From: Undibacterium paludis
GTDB taxonomy: Bacteria; Pseudomonadota; Gammaproteobacteria; Burkholderiales; Burkholderiaceae_D
DNA: 64,000 nucleotides
NCBI RefSeq assembly: GCF_022568815.1
Contig: NZ_JAKZHX010000011.1
Span: 124,001 to 188,000, forward strand
Reading direction: 5' to 3'
Below the pieces are notes generated by a model. That model was not told where the DNA came from. It did not search any database and saw only the letters and a list, made by a program, of their open reading frames with translations. Shown piece by piece: positions 9,352 through 18,795 of the stretch. Made by a program: the position numbers and the translations under genes. Every line of letters begins with the position of its first letter. The first letter of the stretch is position 1.

Positions 9352-9724
9352 GAGGACTTTCAAAGCATTTTTTCAATAAGATTTTATGCAGATATTCCCT
9401 CTTCTCCAGGTCAGGCACGCACGATAGAGAGGGAGTTTTTTTAGAGGGATTTGCCCGTATTTTCACATTGCCCATTGGCAATGAAACTTAACCAAATTTA
9501 ACTTCGACTCTGTTGGCATTCGGCTATGCTGTTAATTCCAAGGCATGCAAAATAATACGCAGAAATTATCTGTCTTATTTTTCTTTTTTGAATTGTGATG
9601 ACAGATTCATTTTGCTTGACTGGCGCAATTGACGCATGGTCTTCTTCTGACGCCGATTGACATGCCTGCCCGAATGCCTGCTCTGAAAAAGCATGTGCCA
9701 ACATGAAAAATACGAAGGTTAAAT
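9352..9724. other. gene-free gap before the carrier-protein cluster
   Basis: AT-rich 373-base gap between a solute-binding protein gene and the carrier-protein cluster. It holds the candidate terminator at 9396-9442 and a 7-base perfect inverted repeat, cattgcc/ggcaatg, at 9466-9483. I see no convincing coding sequence; the promoter of the downstream cluster should lie here. Confidence 0.6.
9396..9442 (+). terminator. candidate Rho-independent terminator
   Basis: Seven-base stem tccctct/agaggga with a long loop of about 25 bases, followed by a run of seven T. It lies 45 bases after the solute-binding protein gene. The long loop makes it a weak call. Confidence 0.4.
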
Positions 9725-9964
9725 ATGAGTAAAGAACAGATACGCCAGGTCTTGAAAGAGCATGGCAAATTCTCTGCCGGTATTGACGCCCTGACTGATG
9801 ATGCCGACTTGTATGAAGCGGGTATGACTTCACATGCCAGCGTGAATGTGATGCTGGCATTGGAAGATGCCTTTGATCTGGAATTCCCCGATCGTATGTT
9901 GAAGCGCAGCGTATTTGAAAGCATCAACACCATTCATGCGGCAATAGAAGAATTGACGGTCTGA
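9725..9964 (+). CDS. acyl carrier protein (dedicated)
   Basis: Carrier protein of 79 residues. By alignment to E. coli AcpP the 4'-phosphopantetheine Ser is Ser36 in GMTSHASV, followed by the MLALEDAFD helix typical of carriers. The first two residues of the usual DSL motif differ (T-S-H), a feature of carriers that work outside fatty acid synthesis. AAGG lies 6 bases before the ATG. It is the first gene of a tight cluster containing an amino acid:[carrier protein] ligase, so it is most likely the carrier that this ligase charges. Confidence 0.9.
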   Translation: MSKEQIRQVLKEHGKFSAGIDALTDDADLYEAGMTSHASVNVMLALEDAFDLEFPDRMLKRSVFESINTIHAAIEELTV

Positions 9965-9965
9965 T

Positions 9966-11132
9966 ATGGACACATCATCACCGCTCAGACAGGCTGCTGC
10001 GCTGGTCGCCAGGGAGTTTGCCGCACCACATGCGCATGTGGTGGACCAGGAGGCGCGTTTCCCCATTGAAGCCATCAATGCACTCAAGCGTGAAAAACTC
10101 CTGAGCGCCTATGTGCCGGTAGCGCTAGGCGGTGCCGGCGCCGGCCTGACCGAACTGGTTGATATAGTCGAGATCCTGGCGCGTGAATGCGCGTCTACGG
10201 CGATGATTTTTGCCATGCACCAGATACAGGTGATCACCCTAGTCCGCCATGCTGCAGGCAACCCCTGGTATGTCAATTACCTGCGTGAACTGGTCGAGCA
10301 TCAGTACCTGATTGCATCTGTTACTTCCGAAGTCGGCGTTGGTGGTGAAATGCGTCGCAGCAATTGCGCAGTGGAAGTCGACGGGCAGCGTTTCCGACTG
10401 GTAAAAGATGCTACCACCATCTCTTACGGTGCTCAGGCCGATGACCTGCTGGTGACGGCAAGGCGCAATCCTGATGCGGCCAACAGTGATCAATCCCTGG
10501 TACTGGTGCGCAAAGCTGACTATATGCTGGAACAAAAAGGTGGCTGGGATACCATGGGCATGCGCGGTACCTGCAGCCCGCCTTTCCTGATGACCTCCAG
10601 TGGTGATGCTGCTCAAATCATCGATATGCCTTTTGGCGACATGTCGGCGCAAACCGTAGTGCCGGTCTCGCATCTTTTATGGGGGGGCTGCTGGATGGGT
10701 TGTGCCGCGGGTGCGGTCAACAAGGCCAGGGCCTTCGTGCGCGGCCAGGCCCGCGCCAATCCGGGCACTGTGCCACCGACGGCTCTGCGTCTGGCTGAAC
10801 TGGTGTCCATGATGCAAAGCCTGCGCACTTCGGTACAGGCTTGCCTGACAGAGTATGAGGCATTGTCAGCGGCTGATGATGCTGCCGTTGGGACGCTGAC
10901 ATCGATGGGTTATTCACTGAAAATGAACAACCTCAAGGTTGATGCCACCCAGGCCCTGCCTTTGATCGTCAGCAAGGCGTTGTCCATCTGCGGCATACTG
11001 GGCTATAAGAATGACAGCAAGTTCAGCATGAGCAGGCACCTGCGTGATGCGCATTCAGCAGCCATCATGGTTGGCAATGACCGCATCCTGGCAACCAATG
11101 CCAATTTGCTGCTGGTGCTCAAAGACGACTAG
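9966..11132 (+). CDS. acyl-CoA dehydrogenase-like flavoprotein
   Basis: Flavoprotein of 388 residues resembling acyl-CoA dehydrogenases: an N-terminal helical domain with the PVALGGAGAG and CASTAMIFAMHQ segments, a central beta domain with the substrate/FAD loop around residues 115-140 (ASVTSEVGVGGEMR), then a C-terminal helical bundle. It begins one base after the carrier-protein stop codon, which suggests coupled expression. By context I infer that it oxidises an aminoacyl or acyl group bound to the carrier protein instead of a CoA ester. The catalytic base cannot be fixed by eye. Confidence 0.85.
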   Translation: MDTSSPLRQAAALVAREFAAPHAHVVDQEARFPIEAINALKREKLLSAYVPVALGGAGAGLTELVDIVEILARECASTAMIFAMHQIQVITLVRHAAGNPWYVNYLRELVEHQYLIASVTSEVGVGGEMRRSNCAVEVDGQRFRLVKDATTISYGAQADDLLVTARRNPDAANSDQSLVLVRKADYMLEQKGGWDTMGMRGTCSPPFLMTSSGDAAQIIDMPFGDMSAQTVVPVSHLLWGGCWMGCAAGAVNKARAFVRGQARANPGTVPPTALRLAELVSMMQSLRTSVQACLTEYEALSAADDAAVGTLTSMGYSLKMNNLKVDATQALPLIVSKALSICGILGYKNDSKFSMSRHLRDAHSAAIMVGNDRILATNANLLLVLKDD

Positions 11133-11144
11133 GAGACTTAATAC

Positions 11145-12056
11145 ATGTCCATCGATTTCTCTCCCGAAGGCCTGACCGAAGACCTCGTTGCAGCGGGGCA
11201 TATCATCCCGGTTGGCGTGCAAGGCATATTTGGCCGTGGCCCAGTATTTGAAGATGTCTTGCGTCGCTTCGACGATTATGTCAGCCGTGTGGCAGTCAAT
11301 GATGGCGCGACCAGAATGTCTTTCCCGCCCTGCCTGGACAGAAAGGTGCTTGAGCGCAGTGAATACCTGGACTCTTTTCCGCAACTGGCAGGGACAATTT
11401 TCAGTTTCAGCGGTACCGACGCCCAGCACAAGGAACTGATCGCCGACGTGCATGAAGGCCGTCCCTGGACGCACCTGCAAACCATGACGGCAGTGTGCCT
11501 GACACCGGCGGCCTGTTATCCGGTCTACCCCAGTTTCACTGGCACCGTTCCTGCGGATGGGCGACTGGTCGACATGCAGAACTGGGTTTTCCGGAACGAG
11601 CCTTCACCTGAACCCACCCGCATGCAGTCTTTCCGCGTGCGTGAATTTGTCCGTGTCGGTACGCCAGAGATGGTGGTGGCATGGCGTGACCTGTGGCTGC
11701 AACGCGGCCTGGACATATTGCATAGCCTGGGTTTGCCAGCCAGGTCTGACGTGGCGTCCGACCCCTTCTTCGGCCGTGGTGGCCGCATGCTGGCAGCCAA
11801 CCAGCGCGAGCAGCAACTGAAATTTGAGGTGCTGGTGCCAGTGATTTCACAGGAAAAACCGACGGCAGTCTGTTCCTTCAATTATCACCAGGATCATTTC
11901 GGCAAGCTGTTTGATATCAAACAGCACAATGGCGAAGCGGCGCATACGGCCTGCCTGGGTTTTGGCCTGGAGCGCATCGTCATGGCCCTGTTCAGGACGC
12001 ATGGCATGCAACCTGAAAAATGGCCGCAAGCTGCCCGCGACATACTGTGGTCATGA
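11145..12056 (+). CDS. amino acid:[carrier protein] ligase (class II aaRS homologue)
   Basis: Protein of 303 residues with the catalytic core of an atypical seryl-tRNA synthetase but no tRNA-binding arm. Motif 2 is around FRNEPSP (149-155) and motif 3 is GFGLERIVMAL (272-282). Cys124, Glu167 and Cys270 match the spacing of the zinc ligands of the amino acid:[carrier protein] ligases known from Bradyrhizobium and Agrobacterium. Those enzymes activate small amino acids such as glycine or alanine and load them on the phosphopantetheine of a carrier protein instead of tRNA. AGGAGA precedes the ATG; the stop overlaps the start of the DUF1839 gene. Amino acid specificity is not determined here. Confidence 0.9.
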   Translation: MSIDFSPEGLTEDLVAAGHIIPVGVQGIFGRGPVFEDVLRRFDDYVSRVAVNDGATRMSFPPCLDRKVLERSEYLDSFPQLAGTIFSFSGTDAQHKELIADVHEGRPWTHLQTMTAVCLTPAACYPVYPSFTGTVPADGRLVDMQNWVFRNEPSPEPTRMQSFRVREFVRVGTPEMVVAWRDLWLQRGLDILHSLGLPARSDVASDPFFGRGGRMLAANQREQQLKFEVLVPVISQEKPTAVCSFNYHQDHFGKLFDIKQHNGEAAHTACLGFGLERIVMALFRTHGMQPEKWPQAARDILWS

Positions 12057-13048
12057 GCCTGTACGCATTACCGCCTATCGATGTCGCCAGTTACCAGCCA
12101 CATGCCATGCACGGGGCTGATCGCTCCTGGGCCGAAACCAATTGTTATATCGACGTCTGGATAGAAGTCCTGCATGCGCAGGGCTTGAATCCTGCCGCCT
12201 GTTTATCCATGGTGTTTGCCAATGATTTTGATGGTGATCAGTGGACCTTTTACAAACCACCGCATGAAGACCTGTTTACCCTGTATGGCATAGACGTGCA
12301 GGAACTCAATGTCTGGCGCGGCCTGCTCGACAATGCCTGTGTGCAGTTGCGTCGCGGTCGCCTGGTGTTGACAGAAACCGATGCATTTTATCTGCCTGAT
12401 ACAGCCGGTACCGATTACCGCAGCAATCATGTCAAGACCACGATAGCGATACAGGAAATTGATGTTGATACCCGCAGGCTCGGCTATTTCCACAACAGCA
12501 GCTATCATGAGTTGCAGGGTGAAGATTTCATCGAGACCTTTCGCGTGGATAAGCCCTGTGACCCGGCTTTCATGCCCCTGTTTGCCGAGTTTGTACGACT
12601 TGATCATGTACAGCAAAGAAGCGACGCAGAACTTGCTGCGCTGTCCCTGCCGTTGCTGCGCAAGCACCTGGCAAGACGACCGAACCATAACCCTGTCAGC
12701 CTCTTCCAGCCGGTGTTCCTGCATGAAGTCGAGCAATTGAAAGAGCAGGGTATGGCGGCCTATCACGCCTATGCTTTTGCCAATCTGCGCCAGCTGGGGG
12801 CAGGTTTCAGCCTGGGGGCGCATTACCTGCGCTGGCTGCAGCAACATCAGGGTCTGCAACTGGAGCGGGCAGCATCGGAATTTGACGCCATTTCTGAAAC
12901 CACCAAGACCCTGCTCCTGAAGACAGCCAGAGCAGTAATTGGCAAGAAACCTGTTGACCTCAGGCCCCTGGTAGCGCAGTTGGCGCTGCACTGGCAGCAG
13001 GGCATGGATGCACTGGATCTGGCTTTGCAGGCCAGGGCTGACTCATGA
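12053..13048 (+). CDS. DUF1839 family protein
   Basis: Soluble protein of 331 residues that I recognise as DUF1839, a family without assigned chemistry that is repeatedly encoded beside amino acid:[carrier protein] ligases. The N-terminal third contains ETNCYIDVWIEVL and the FANDFDGDQWTFYKPP segment; the middle has KTTIAIQEID and YFHNSSYHELQGEDF. Its ATG overlaps the ligase stop (ATGA), and its own stop overlaps the next start, so translation is likely coupled. A role as a transferase or peptide-like condensing partner for the charged carrier is only a guess. Confidence 0.82.
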   Translation: MSLYALPPIDVASYQPHAMHGADRSWAETNCYIDVWIEVLHAQGLNPAACLSMVFANDFDGDQWTFYKPPHEDLFTLYGIDVQELNVWRGLLDNACVQLRRGRLVLTETDAFYLPDTAGTDYRSNHVKTTIAIQEIDVDTRRLGYFHNSSYHELQGEDFIETFRVDKPCDPAFMPLFAEFVRLDHVQQRSDAELAALSLPLLRKHLARRPNHNPVSLFQPVFLHEVEQLKEQGMAAYHAYAFANLRQLGAGFSLGAHYLRWLQQHQGLQLERAASEFDAISETTKTLLLKTARAVIGKKPVDLRPLVAQLALHWQQGMDALDLALQARADS

Positions 13049-15537
13049 CAGGCAGTCTGTCCATTCCTCTGGAAGCAGATTGGCAAGCCTGTCAGGTCGC
13101 CAGTGGCAAGTATGCCTTGCCCTCCGAATTGCAGGATGTGCTTTTCATGCCGGCCCCGGTACCTGGAACAATCGCCAGCGCCTTGCATGCTGCGGGGCAA
13201 TTTGTCCTGGGCCAGGATGATTTTGATGAAGTCGATGTCTGGTATTGCTGCGACATTGATCTGACTGATTGTGCAGCCCGACTGCATTTTGAAGGTTTGG
13301 CCACCCATGCAGAAATCTTCTGGAATGATCGGTTGCTGGAGCGCAGCGACAATATGTTTTGCGCACTCAGCCTTGATTTGCACCAGCATAAGGTATGTGG
13401 CAAAGGTCGCCTGAGCCTGCGCTTTATTGCGCTGAACAGCATATTGGCTCAACGCCGCGCCCGCCCACGCTGGAAAACTCGCCTCGTTGCACAGCAGCAG
13501 TTGCGCTGGTTGCGCACCAGTCTGCTGGGCCGCATGCCCGGCTGGTCACCGCCGCTCGCACCGGTCGGTCCCTACCGGGCCGTCATGCTGGAGTTGCACA
13601 GCCCACTGCGTATCATCAGCAAGAGAGTGCTGAGCAAGCTTGACGCTGACAACGGCGTGCTTGAACTGGAACTGTCGGTATGGACTGAGCAGATTGTTTC
13701 TGCCGCCAGCATACGGATTGGTGAGCTGGCTTACTCCTTGCAATGTCAGGCAGTAGATGGATCTCATTATGTGCTCAGTGCACAATGCTACATCCAACAG
13801 GTTAATAAATGGTGGCCGCATACACATGGCGAACCCGGTTTGTATGACCTGGTTCTGGAAATACAATGCGCTGGACAGACGTTAATCAGAAGTCTCGGTA
13901 AAACCGGTTTTCGCCAGATCAATGTAGACCAGCATGATGGTGGTTTTCATCTGCATGTGAACCAGGTGTCAGTATTTTGCCGTGGCGCGTGCTGGACGCC
14001 GCTGGATGTCATGTCCCTGCAAAATGAAGAGACTGAATTACGTAAGACGCTGATGCTGGCGCGTGATGCCGGCATGAACATGCTGCGTGTCATTGGCACC
14101 ATGGTGTACGAGAGTACAAAGTTTTATCAGGCCTGTGATGAGCTTGGCATTTTGGTCTGGCAAGACTGCATGTTCGCCAATATGGATTATCCCGTTGCTG
14201 ATCCCGCATTCGCGGCCAGCATCCGGCAGGAAGTGCAGCAATTCCTGAACCGCATACAGAATTCACCGTGTATAGCTGTTGTCTGTGGCAACAGTGAAGT
14301 CGAACAGCAGGCCGCCATGCTGGGGCAGCCAGCCGAACTATGGAGCAATATATTTTTTTCGCAGACCCTGCCAGAGCTGTGTCTGCAATACAGGCCCGAT
14401 GTGCAATATTGGCCGTCGAGCCCGAGTGGCGGTGTCATGCCTTTTCAGACGGACCAGGGCGTGGCGCATTATTTTGGCGTTGGCGCTTATCTGCGACCGC
14501 TGGAAGATGCACGCCGCAGCAACGTACGTTTCACGACGGAATGCCTGGGTTTTGCCAACATGCCCGACGACGAACTGATAGACAGCATGTTGAACAATGG
14601 CGAGACGCCGGGACCACATCCCGCCTGGAAGCAGGGTGTCCCCCGTGACAATGGTACAGCCTGGGATTTTGAAGATGTGCGTGACCATTACATGGCAAAA
14701 CTGTATGACGTTGATGTCGGACGCCTGCGTTTTGCCGAACGCGAATGTTACCTGGCGCTGGCAAGGACAACGACAGGCGAAGTCATGGCCAGGACACTGG
14801 CAGAATGGCGGCGTGTCGGTTCTGCCTGCCATGGCGCCCTGATCTGGTTCTGGAAAGACTTGCGACCAGGCGCTGGCTGGGGGGTGATTGATGCACATGG
14901 GCGGCCCAAGGCAGCCTATTACTATCTGAAGCGGGCCATGGCAGCGTTGACAGTCCTGATCACTGATGAAGGCCTGAACGGCCTGGCCCTGCATGTGCTT
15001 AATGATGGTGAGCACGCATTTACCGGTGAGCTGGAGCTGGCGCTGTATCGTCAGGCAGAAATCTGTGTCGCCCGTGGCCGCATGGCAGTGCAGGTACCTG
15101 CCCATGGCGGCATCAAAATACCTGATTATCAGCTATTGCCGCACTTTGTCGATACTGCTTATGCATATCGCTTTGGTCCACCGGGTCATGATGTCGCCGT
15201 AGCGCAGTTATACCATGCCGGTAGCGATGCTGCGATTGCGACCGACTGCCTGTTCCCGGATGGCCAGGACCTGAGCATGCAGACGGATCTTGGTTTGCAG
15301 GCGTATTGCGCGCCTGAACCTGACGGTGCAGTGATACTGCATGTCAGTACAAAAAAATTTGCGCAGGCAGTGTCCGTACAGATACCGGGGCTACTCCCTG
15401 AAGACAATTACTTCCACCTCGCACCAGGCAGTTCAAGGCAAATACGTCTGAGCGCCATCACTGGCAAAAATGTTCGGCAGGGGCAGCTACAGGCGCAAAA
15501 TGCCGTGGCTGGCGTCAGGGTGGAGATTAAAAACTAG
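13045..15537 (+). CDS. glycoside hydrolase family 2, beta-mannosidase-like
   Basis: Protein of 830 residues with GH2 architecture: jelly-roll sugar-binding domain (about 1-190), immunoglobulin-like domain (about 190-300), TIM-barrel catalytic domain (about 310-620) and C-terminal beta domains. The acid/base candidate is Glu418 in VCGNSEVEQ and the nucleophile candidate is Glu499 in RFTTECLGF, in the order expected for beta-mannosidases. No signal peptide is visible, so the enzyme seems cytoplasmic, unlike a scavenging hydrolase. Its start overlaps the DUF1839 stop. In this context it may trim or remodel a glycan intermediate, or have been recruited for transfer. Confidence 0.85.
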   Translation: MTGSLSIPLEADWQACQVASGKYALPSELQDVLFMPAPVPGTIASALHAAGQFVLGQDDFDEVDVWYCCDIDLTDCAARLHFEGLATHAEIFWNDRLLERSDNMFCALSLDLHQHKVCGKGRLSLRFIALNSILAQRRARPRWKTRLVAQQQLRWLRTSLLGRMPGWSPPLAPVGPYRAVMLELHSPLRIISKRVLSKLDADNGVLELELSVWTEQIVSAASIRIGELAYSLQCQAVDGSHYVLSAQCYIQQVNKWWPHTHGEPGLYDLVLEIQCAGQTLIRSLGKTGFRQINVDQHDGGFHLHVNQVSVFCRGACWTPLDVMSLQNEETELRKTLMLARDAGMNMLRVIGTMVYESTKFYQACDELGILVWQDCMFANMDYPVADPAFAASIRQEVQQFLNRIQNSPCIAVVCGNSEVEQQAAMLGQPAELWSNIFFSQTLPELCLQYRPDVQYWPSSPSGGVMPFQTDQGVAHYFGVGAYLRPLEDARRSNVRFTTECLGFANMPDDELIDSMLNNGETPGPHPAWKQGVPRDNGTAWDFEDVRDHYMAKLYDVDVGRLRFAERECYLALARTTTGEVMARTLAEWRRVGSACHGALIWFWKDLRPGAGWGVIDAHGRPKAAYYYLKRAMAALTVLITDEGLNGLALHVLNDGEHAFTGELELALYRQAEICVARGRMAVQVPAHGGIKIPDYQLLPHFVDTAYAYRFGPPGHDVAVAQLYHAGSDAAIATDCLFPDGQDLSMQTDLGLQAYCAPEPDGAVILHVSTKKFAQAVSVQIPGLLPEDNYFHLAPGSSRQIRLSAITGKNVRQGQLQAQNAVAGVRVEIKN

Positions 15538-15548
15538 CAGGGGCGCAT

Positions 15549-17378
15549 TTGGCAACACAACAGTATCCAAGCAAAGACATCCTGTATTCACCACTGGCCT
15601 TCTGGTTTGGTGATGCTGCCAGCCCCATGCTGGGCTGGTATCATCCGGCCAGGGTGCGCGATGCCGGCGGTAGCCGCCGTTGCGGTGTCGTGCTGTGCCC
15701 GCCTTTCGGGCATGAATATATGGTGTCTTATCTGTCATATAAGCATCTGGCCAATCACCTGGCCAGGGCTGGTTTTGACGTCTGCTTTTTTGACTATAAC
15801 AATACAGGAGATTCTGCCGATGCCGAAGGCGACAGGATCGCTTTATGGCAGGAAAACATACGTCAGGCCGCAGCGCAATTGCGTCATCTGGCAGGACTGG
15901 AGCATATTGCCCTGTTTGGTTTGCGCCTGGGTGGCCTGCTGGCTGCCAGCGTGGCCAGGGACATCGATGCCAAGGCTCTGTTATTGATGGCCCCTGTCAT
16001 ATCAGGTCGTGCCTATGCCAGGGAAATGCTGGTGTTGCGCAGCATGAGTGTCCTGCACAGTAATGCCGGTCCTGACCTGGCCAGCAATTCCACCATCGAC
16101 CCCAATCAGGTAGTGACAGATGATGAACTGACCGGCTATGAATTCAGTGCGACCACGCGTGCCAGCCTCGGCAAGCTTGATCTGTTGAAAATGCCCACGC
16201 CCGCGATGCCGGTGTTTTTGCAGGCCAGGGACGATATTACAGGGCAGGAAAACAAGCTCGCTACTGCCTGGCATCATCATGATCATGCGCTGCAATTGTC
16301 GGACTTGCCTGGCTATGCCGCCATGATGCGTGAGGATGCCCATGATACGGTCGTTCCCACAGCGATATGGCAGGCCATGCAAGCCTGGTTGCTACGGTAT
16401 TTTCCACTGAATAGTGCCGTACGCTGGGACATTCCGTCTACCACAGATATAGCCAGCATCCGCTTTGGCGGCATAGTTGTGGAAGAGGAACTGGTGGAGT
16501 TTGATGGCATGTTCGGTGTCGTCACCCACCAGGCTGGTGCTGATCCCAAAACTCTGCCTGCCGTCGTGCTATGCAATATCGGCGCCAATCACCATGTCGG
16601 TAACCACAGACTGTATGTCAGTATGGCTCGTACTCTGGCCGCTCACGGATTCCATGTGCTGCGTTTTGACAAAGCCGGAATCGGATATAGCAAGCTTACA
16701 CCCGATGACAAGGAAAATGACGTGCATGCCCCTGGCGGGACTGACGATCTCAGCAACGCCATGTACTTCATGCAGGGCAAATACCATAGCCCGTCTTTTG
16801 TGCTGACTGGCTTGTGTTCCGGGGCCCATATGGCCTACCTCAGTGCTCTGAAGGATGAGCGGGTCAGCGGTCTGGTATTGATCAATCAGTTGACTTATCG
16901 CTGGCGTCAGGGTGACAGTATAGAAGCGCGTAAAAAGGCCACCATCAAGTCTTCACACTACTACCTGCATGCAGTCGTGAGGGCCGATACCTGGCGACGG
17001 GTGTTCAAAGGCCAGGTTGAAATGCGCCAGATCGCCGGTAATATGTTGCGCCGTATTGGCAGGCGCATACGTACCAAATGGCAATTGCTCAATACCCGGC
17101 TGCTGCACAGTAACTTCTTCCTGGGGCCGGTGGCGCGCAATTTACGTGACCTGGAAGCGCGCGGTACCGAGCTCCTGTTGATTTACGAAGCCAGTGATAC
17201 CGCAGTCGATGTCATGACCGAGCAATTGGGCAGACATGCCGGCCTGCTCGGACAAAGTGAGCGTATCTGCCTGAAATTTTTTTACGGTGCGGACCATACT
17301 TTTACGCCCCGCTGGTCACAGCAGGCGCTGACAGATTTCATCAGCAAGCATCTGCAAAAGCGCTTCGGCCCCCGTTAA
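15549..17378 (+). CDS. double alpha/beta-hydrolase protein, second domain with Cys nucleophile
   Basis: Fusion of two alpha/beta-hydrolase domains in 609 residues. Domain 1 (about 1-285) has GLRLG at 124-128, so Arg126 stands where the nucleophile should be and this half may be non-catalytic. Domain 2 (about 305-605) has GLCSG at 421-425 with Cys423 as nucleophile, Asp550 and His583 completing a possible triad. Single-domain relatives occur as exosortase-associated hydrolases. A Cys triad fits thioester chemistry, such as off-loading or transferring a group from the carrier protein. The start is a TTG preceded by AGGGG; no earlier ATG exists in frame. It lies 11 bases after the GH2 gene. Confidence 0.8.
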   Translation: MATQQYPSKDILYSPLAFWFGDAASPMLGWYHPARVRDAGGSRRCGVVLCPPFGHEYMVSYLSYKHLANHLARAGFDVCFFDYNNTGDSADAEGDRIALWQENIRQAAAQLRHLAGLEHIALFGLRLGGLLAASVARDIDAKALLLMAPVISGRAYAREMLVLRSMSVLHSNAGPDLASNSTIDPNQVVTDDELTGYEFSATTRASLGKLDLLKMPTPAMPVFLQARDDITGQENKLATAWHHHDHALQLSDLPGYAAMMREDAHDTVVPTAIWQAMQAWLLRYFPLNSAVRWDIPSTTDIASIRFGGIVVEEELVEFDGMFGVVTHQAGADPKTLPAVVLCNIGANHHVGNHRLYVSMARTLAAHGFHVLRFDKAGIGYSKLTPDDKENDVHAPGGTDDLSNAMYFMQGKYHSPSFVLTGLCSGAHMAYLSALKDERVSGLVLINQLTYRWRQGDSIEARKKATIKSSHYYLHAVVRADTWRRVFKGQVEMRQIAGNMLRRIGRRIRTKWQLLNTRLLHSNFFLGPVARNLRDLEARGTELLLIYEASDTAVDVMTEQLGRHAGLLGQSERICLKFFYGADHTFTPRWSQQALTDFISKHLQKRFGPR

Positions 17379-18679
17379 TACTCGTCAGGATGGGTACGGG
17401 CCTGTTTCTGCAGGCGCGGCAAGATGTAGCGCCAGACTACGATCAGTTCAAAAACTTCGACGATGATAGACGCCAGTATCGCGCCGGGTGCACCCATGCG
17501 CGGGATGCTGAAGGTCGTGATGACCCAGACCATGCACAGCGACACACTGCCCAGGTAAAACATTTCCTTGTAAGCGCCGCCGCTTGATAACCAGGAAGTG
17601 CCGACCCAGCGCGCAGCATTGACGGCAAAATAAGCACCCCACATCATCACCAGGGGGTCAAGGCCGGAGTATTTGGCACTGATGACATGGCCTTCCAGCC
17701 AGGGCAGAGCGAACAGCAGCAGGGCTACATAACAGAGTACCACCAGCTCTATGCCGGCGATGGAAAACAGGGTCAGGCGCTTCAAGCCACGCCAGTCGTT
17801 TTCTGCGATCAGTCGGCTTGCCTCCGGCCTGGCCACGCGTGACCAGGCCGCTACAGCCAGCGGTATCGGCATGAGCATCAATCGTGAAGCATTGAGGTCG
17901 GCAATCGCTGCAACGCCGAGCCAGGCGCCGGACAGGTACACATAGCTGTAATTTGACAGCCAGCCGACAATCACACCGGACACCGCCCAGCGGCCATGGC
18001 CGCTGATGGTTTCCTGGTGATCGGCAATGGCCTGCCCCATTTCTTCTTTTGCATGGGCTTCCACATCAGCGGTTGTGTGGGCAAGAAAATGCTGGCGGCT
18101 GGCCAGTGTACATAGCGTGGATGAAGCCGCCAGCAGCAGGAATACCGCAACCAGGTCAAAATGCTTGCTGAAATATAAAGTCGCCAGGCCACAGACCACC
18201 AGACTGACGTAGACGCCATCCTGGCGCAGCACGGATACGATGTCGGACTGAATGAAGCCTACTGTGCGGCCATATTCACGTACGCCATTGGCGAACACAT
18301 AGGCGCTGAAAGCGAGTGCCAGCAACCAGCTCTTGTTGCTGTAATGCGTTGCCGCCGGGATGAATTCGACGACGATAAATGCGAGGACTGCCATCATCAT
18401 CGTCCAGGCAATCTGCTTGTACCAGTAATGCCTTAACAGCGATTTGCGGGTATCGCCATGTACTGCACTGGCAACGGTGGTCAGCGGGCCGGCTATCCAG
18501 GAGTCAACTACCAGGCCGACCAGCATGCCGCCGGCGTACAATTGTCCATACAGGCCATAATCATCTTTTGCCACCAGATTCATGAGCAAAATGCCAATGG
18601 CAAAATTCAGGGCGCTGAGCAGGCCCTGGTCGATGACCGATAATATGGATGTGGAAAGAAACTTTTTATAAAAACTCAT
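17375..18679 (-). CDS. Wzx-like polysaccharide flippase / LPS biosynthesis membrane protein
   Basis: Inner-membrane protein of 434 residues with about 12 hydrophobic segments, resembling the oligosaccharide flippase (Wzx/RfbX, MATE/MVF) superfamily. The N-terminal FLSTSILSVIDQGLLSALNF segment is typical. These proteins move lipid-linked glycan units across the inner membrane. It is convergent with the double hydrolase gene and the two overlap by four bases. The neighbourhood suggests that the glycan handled by the cluster is exported by this protein, although no glycosyltransferase genes are nearby. Confidence 0.8.
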   Translation of the reverse strand: MSFYKKFLSTSILSVIDQGLLSALNFAIGILLMNLVAKDDYGLYGQLYAGGMLVGLVVDSWIAGPLTTVASAVHGDTRKSLLRHYWYKQIAWTMMMAVLAFIVVEFIPAATHYSNKSWLLALAFSAYVFANGVREYGRTVGFIQSDIVSVLRQDGVYVSLVVCGLATLYFSKHFDLVAVFLLLAASSTLCTLASRQHFLAHTTADVEAHAKEEMGQAIADHQETISGHGRWAVSGVIVGWLSNYSYVYLSGAWLGVAAIADLNASRLMLMPIPLAVAAWSRVARPEASRLIAENDWRGLKRLTLFSIAGIELVVLCYVALLLFALPWLEGHVISAKYSGLDPLVMMWGAYFAVNAARWVGTSWLSSGGAYKEMFYLGSVSLCMVWVITTFSIPRMGAPGAILASIIVEVFELIVVWRYILPRLQKQARTHPDEY

Positions 18680-18795
18680 TTGCTCGGGTCTGGGCGTGTT
18701 GGCATATCATGCAGGCTGAGGTGCAAAAGACCAACAGTATCCCACTCTATTTTTGAACAGAACCTTACCATCAAGATGCACGGATGCATCAAGTG

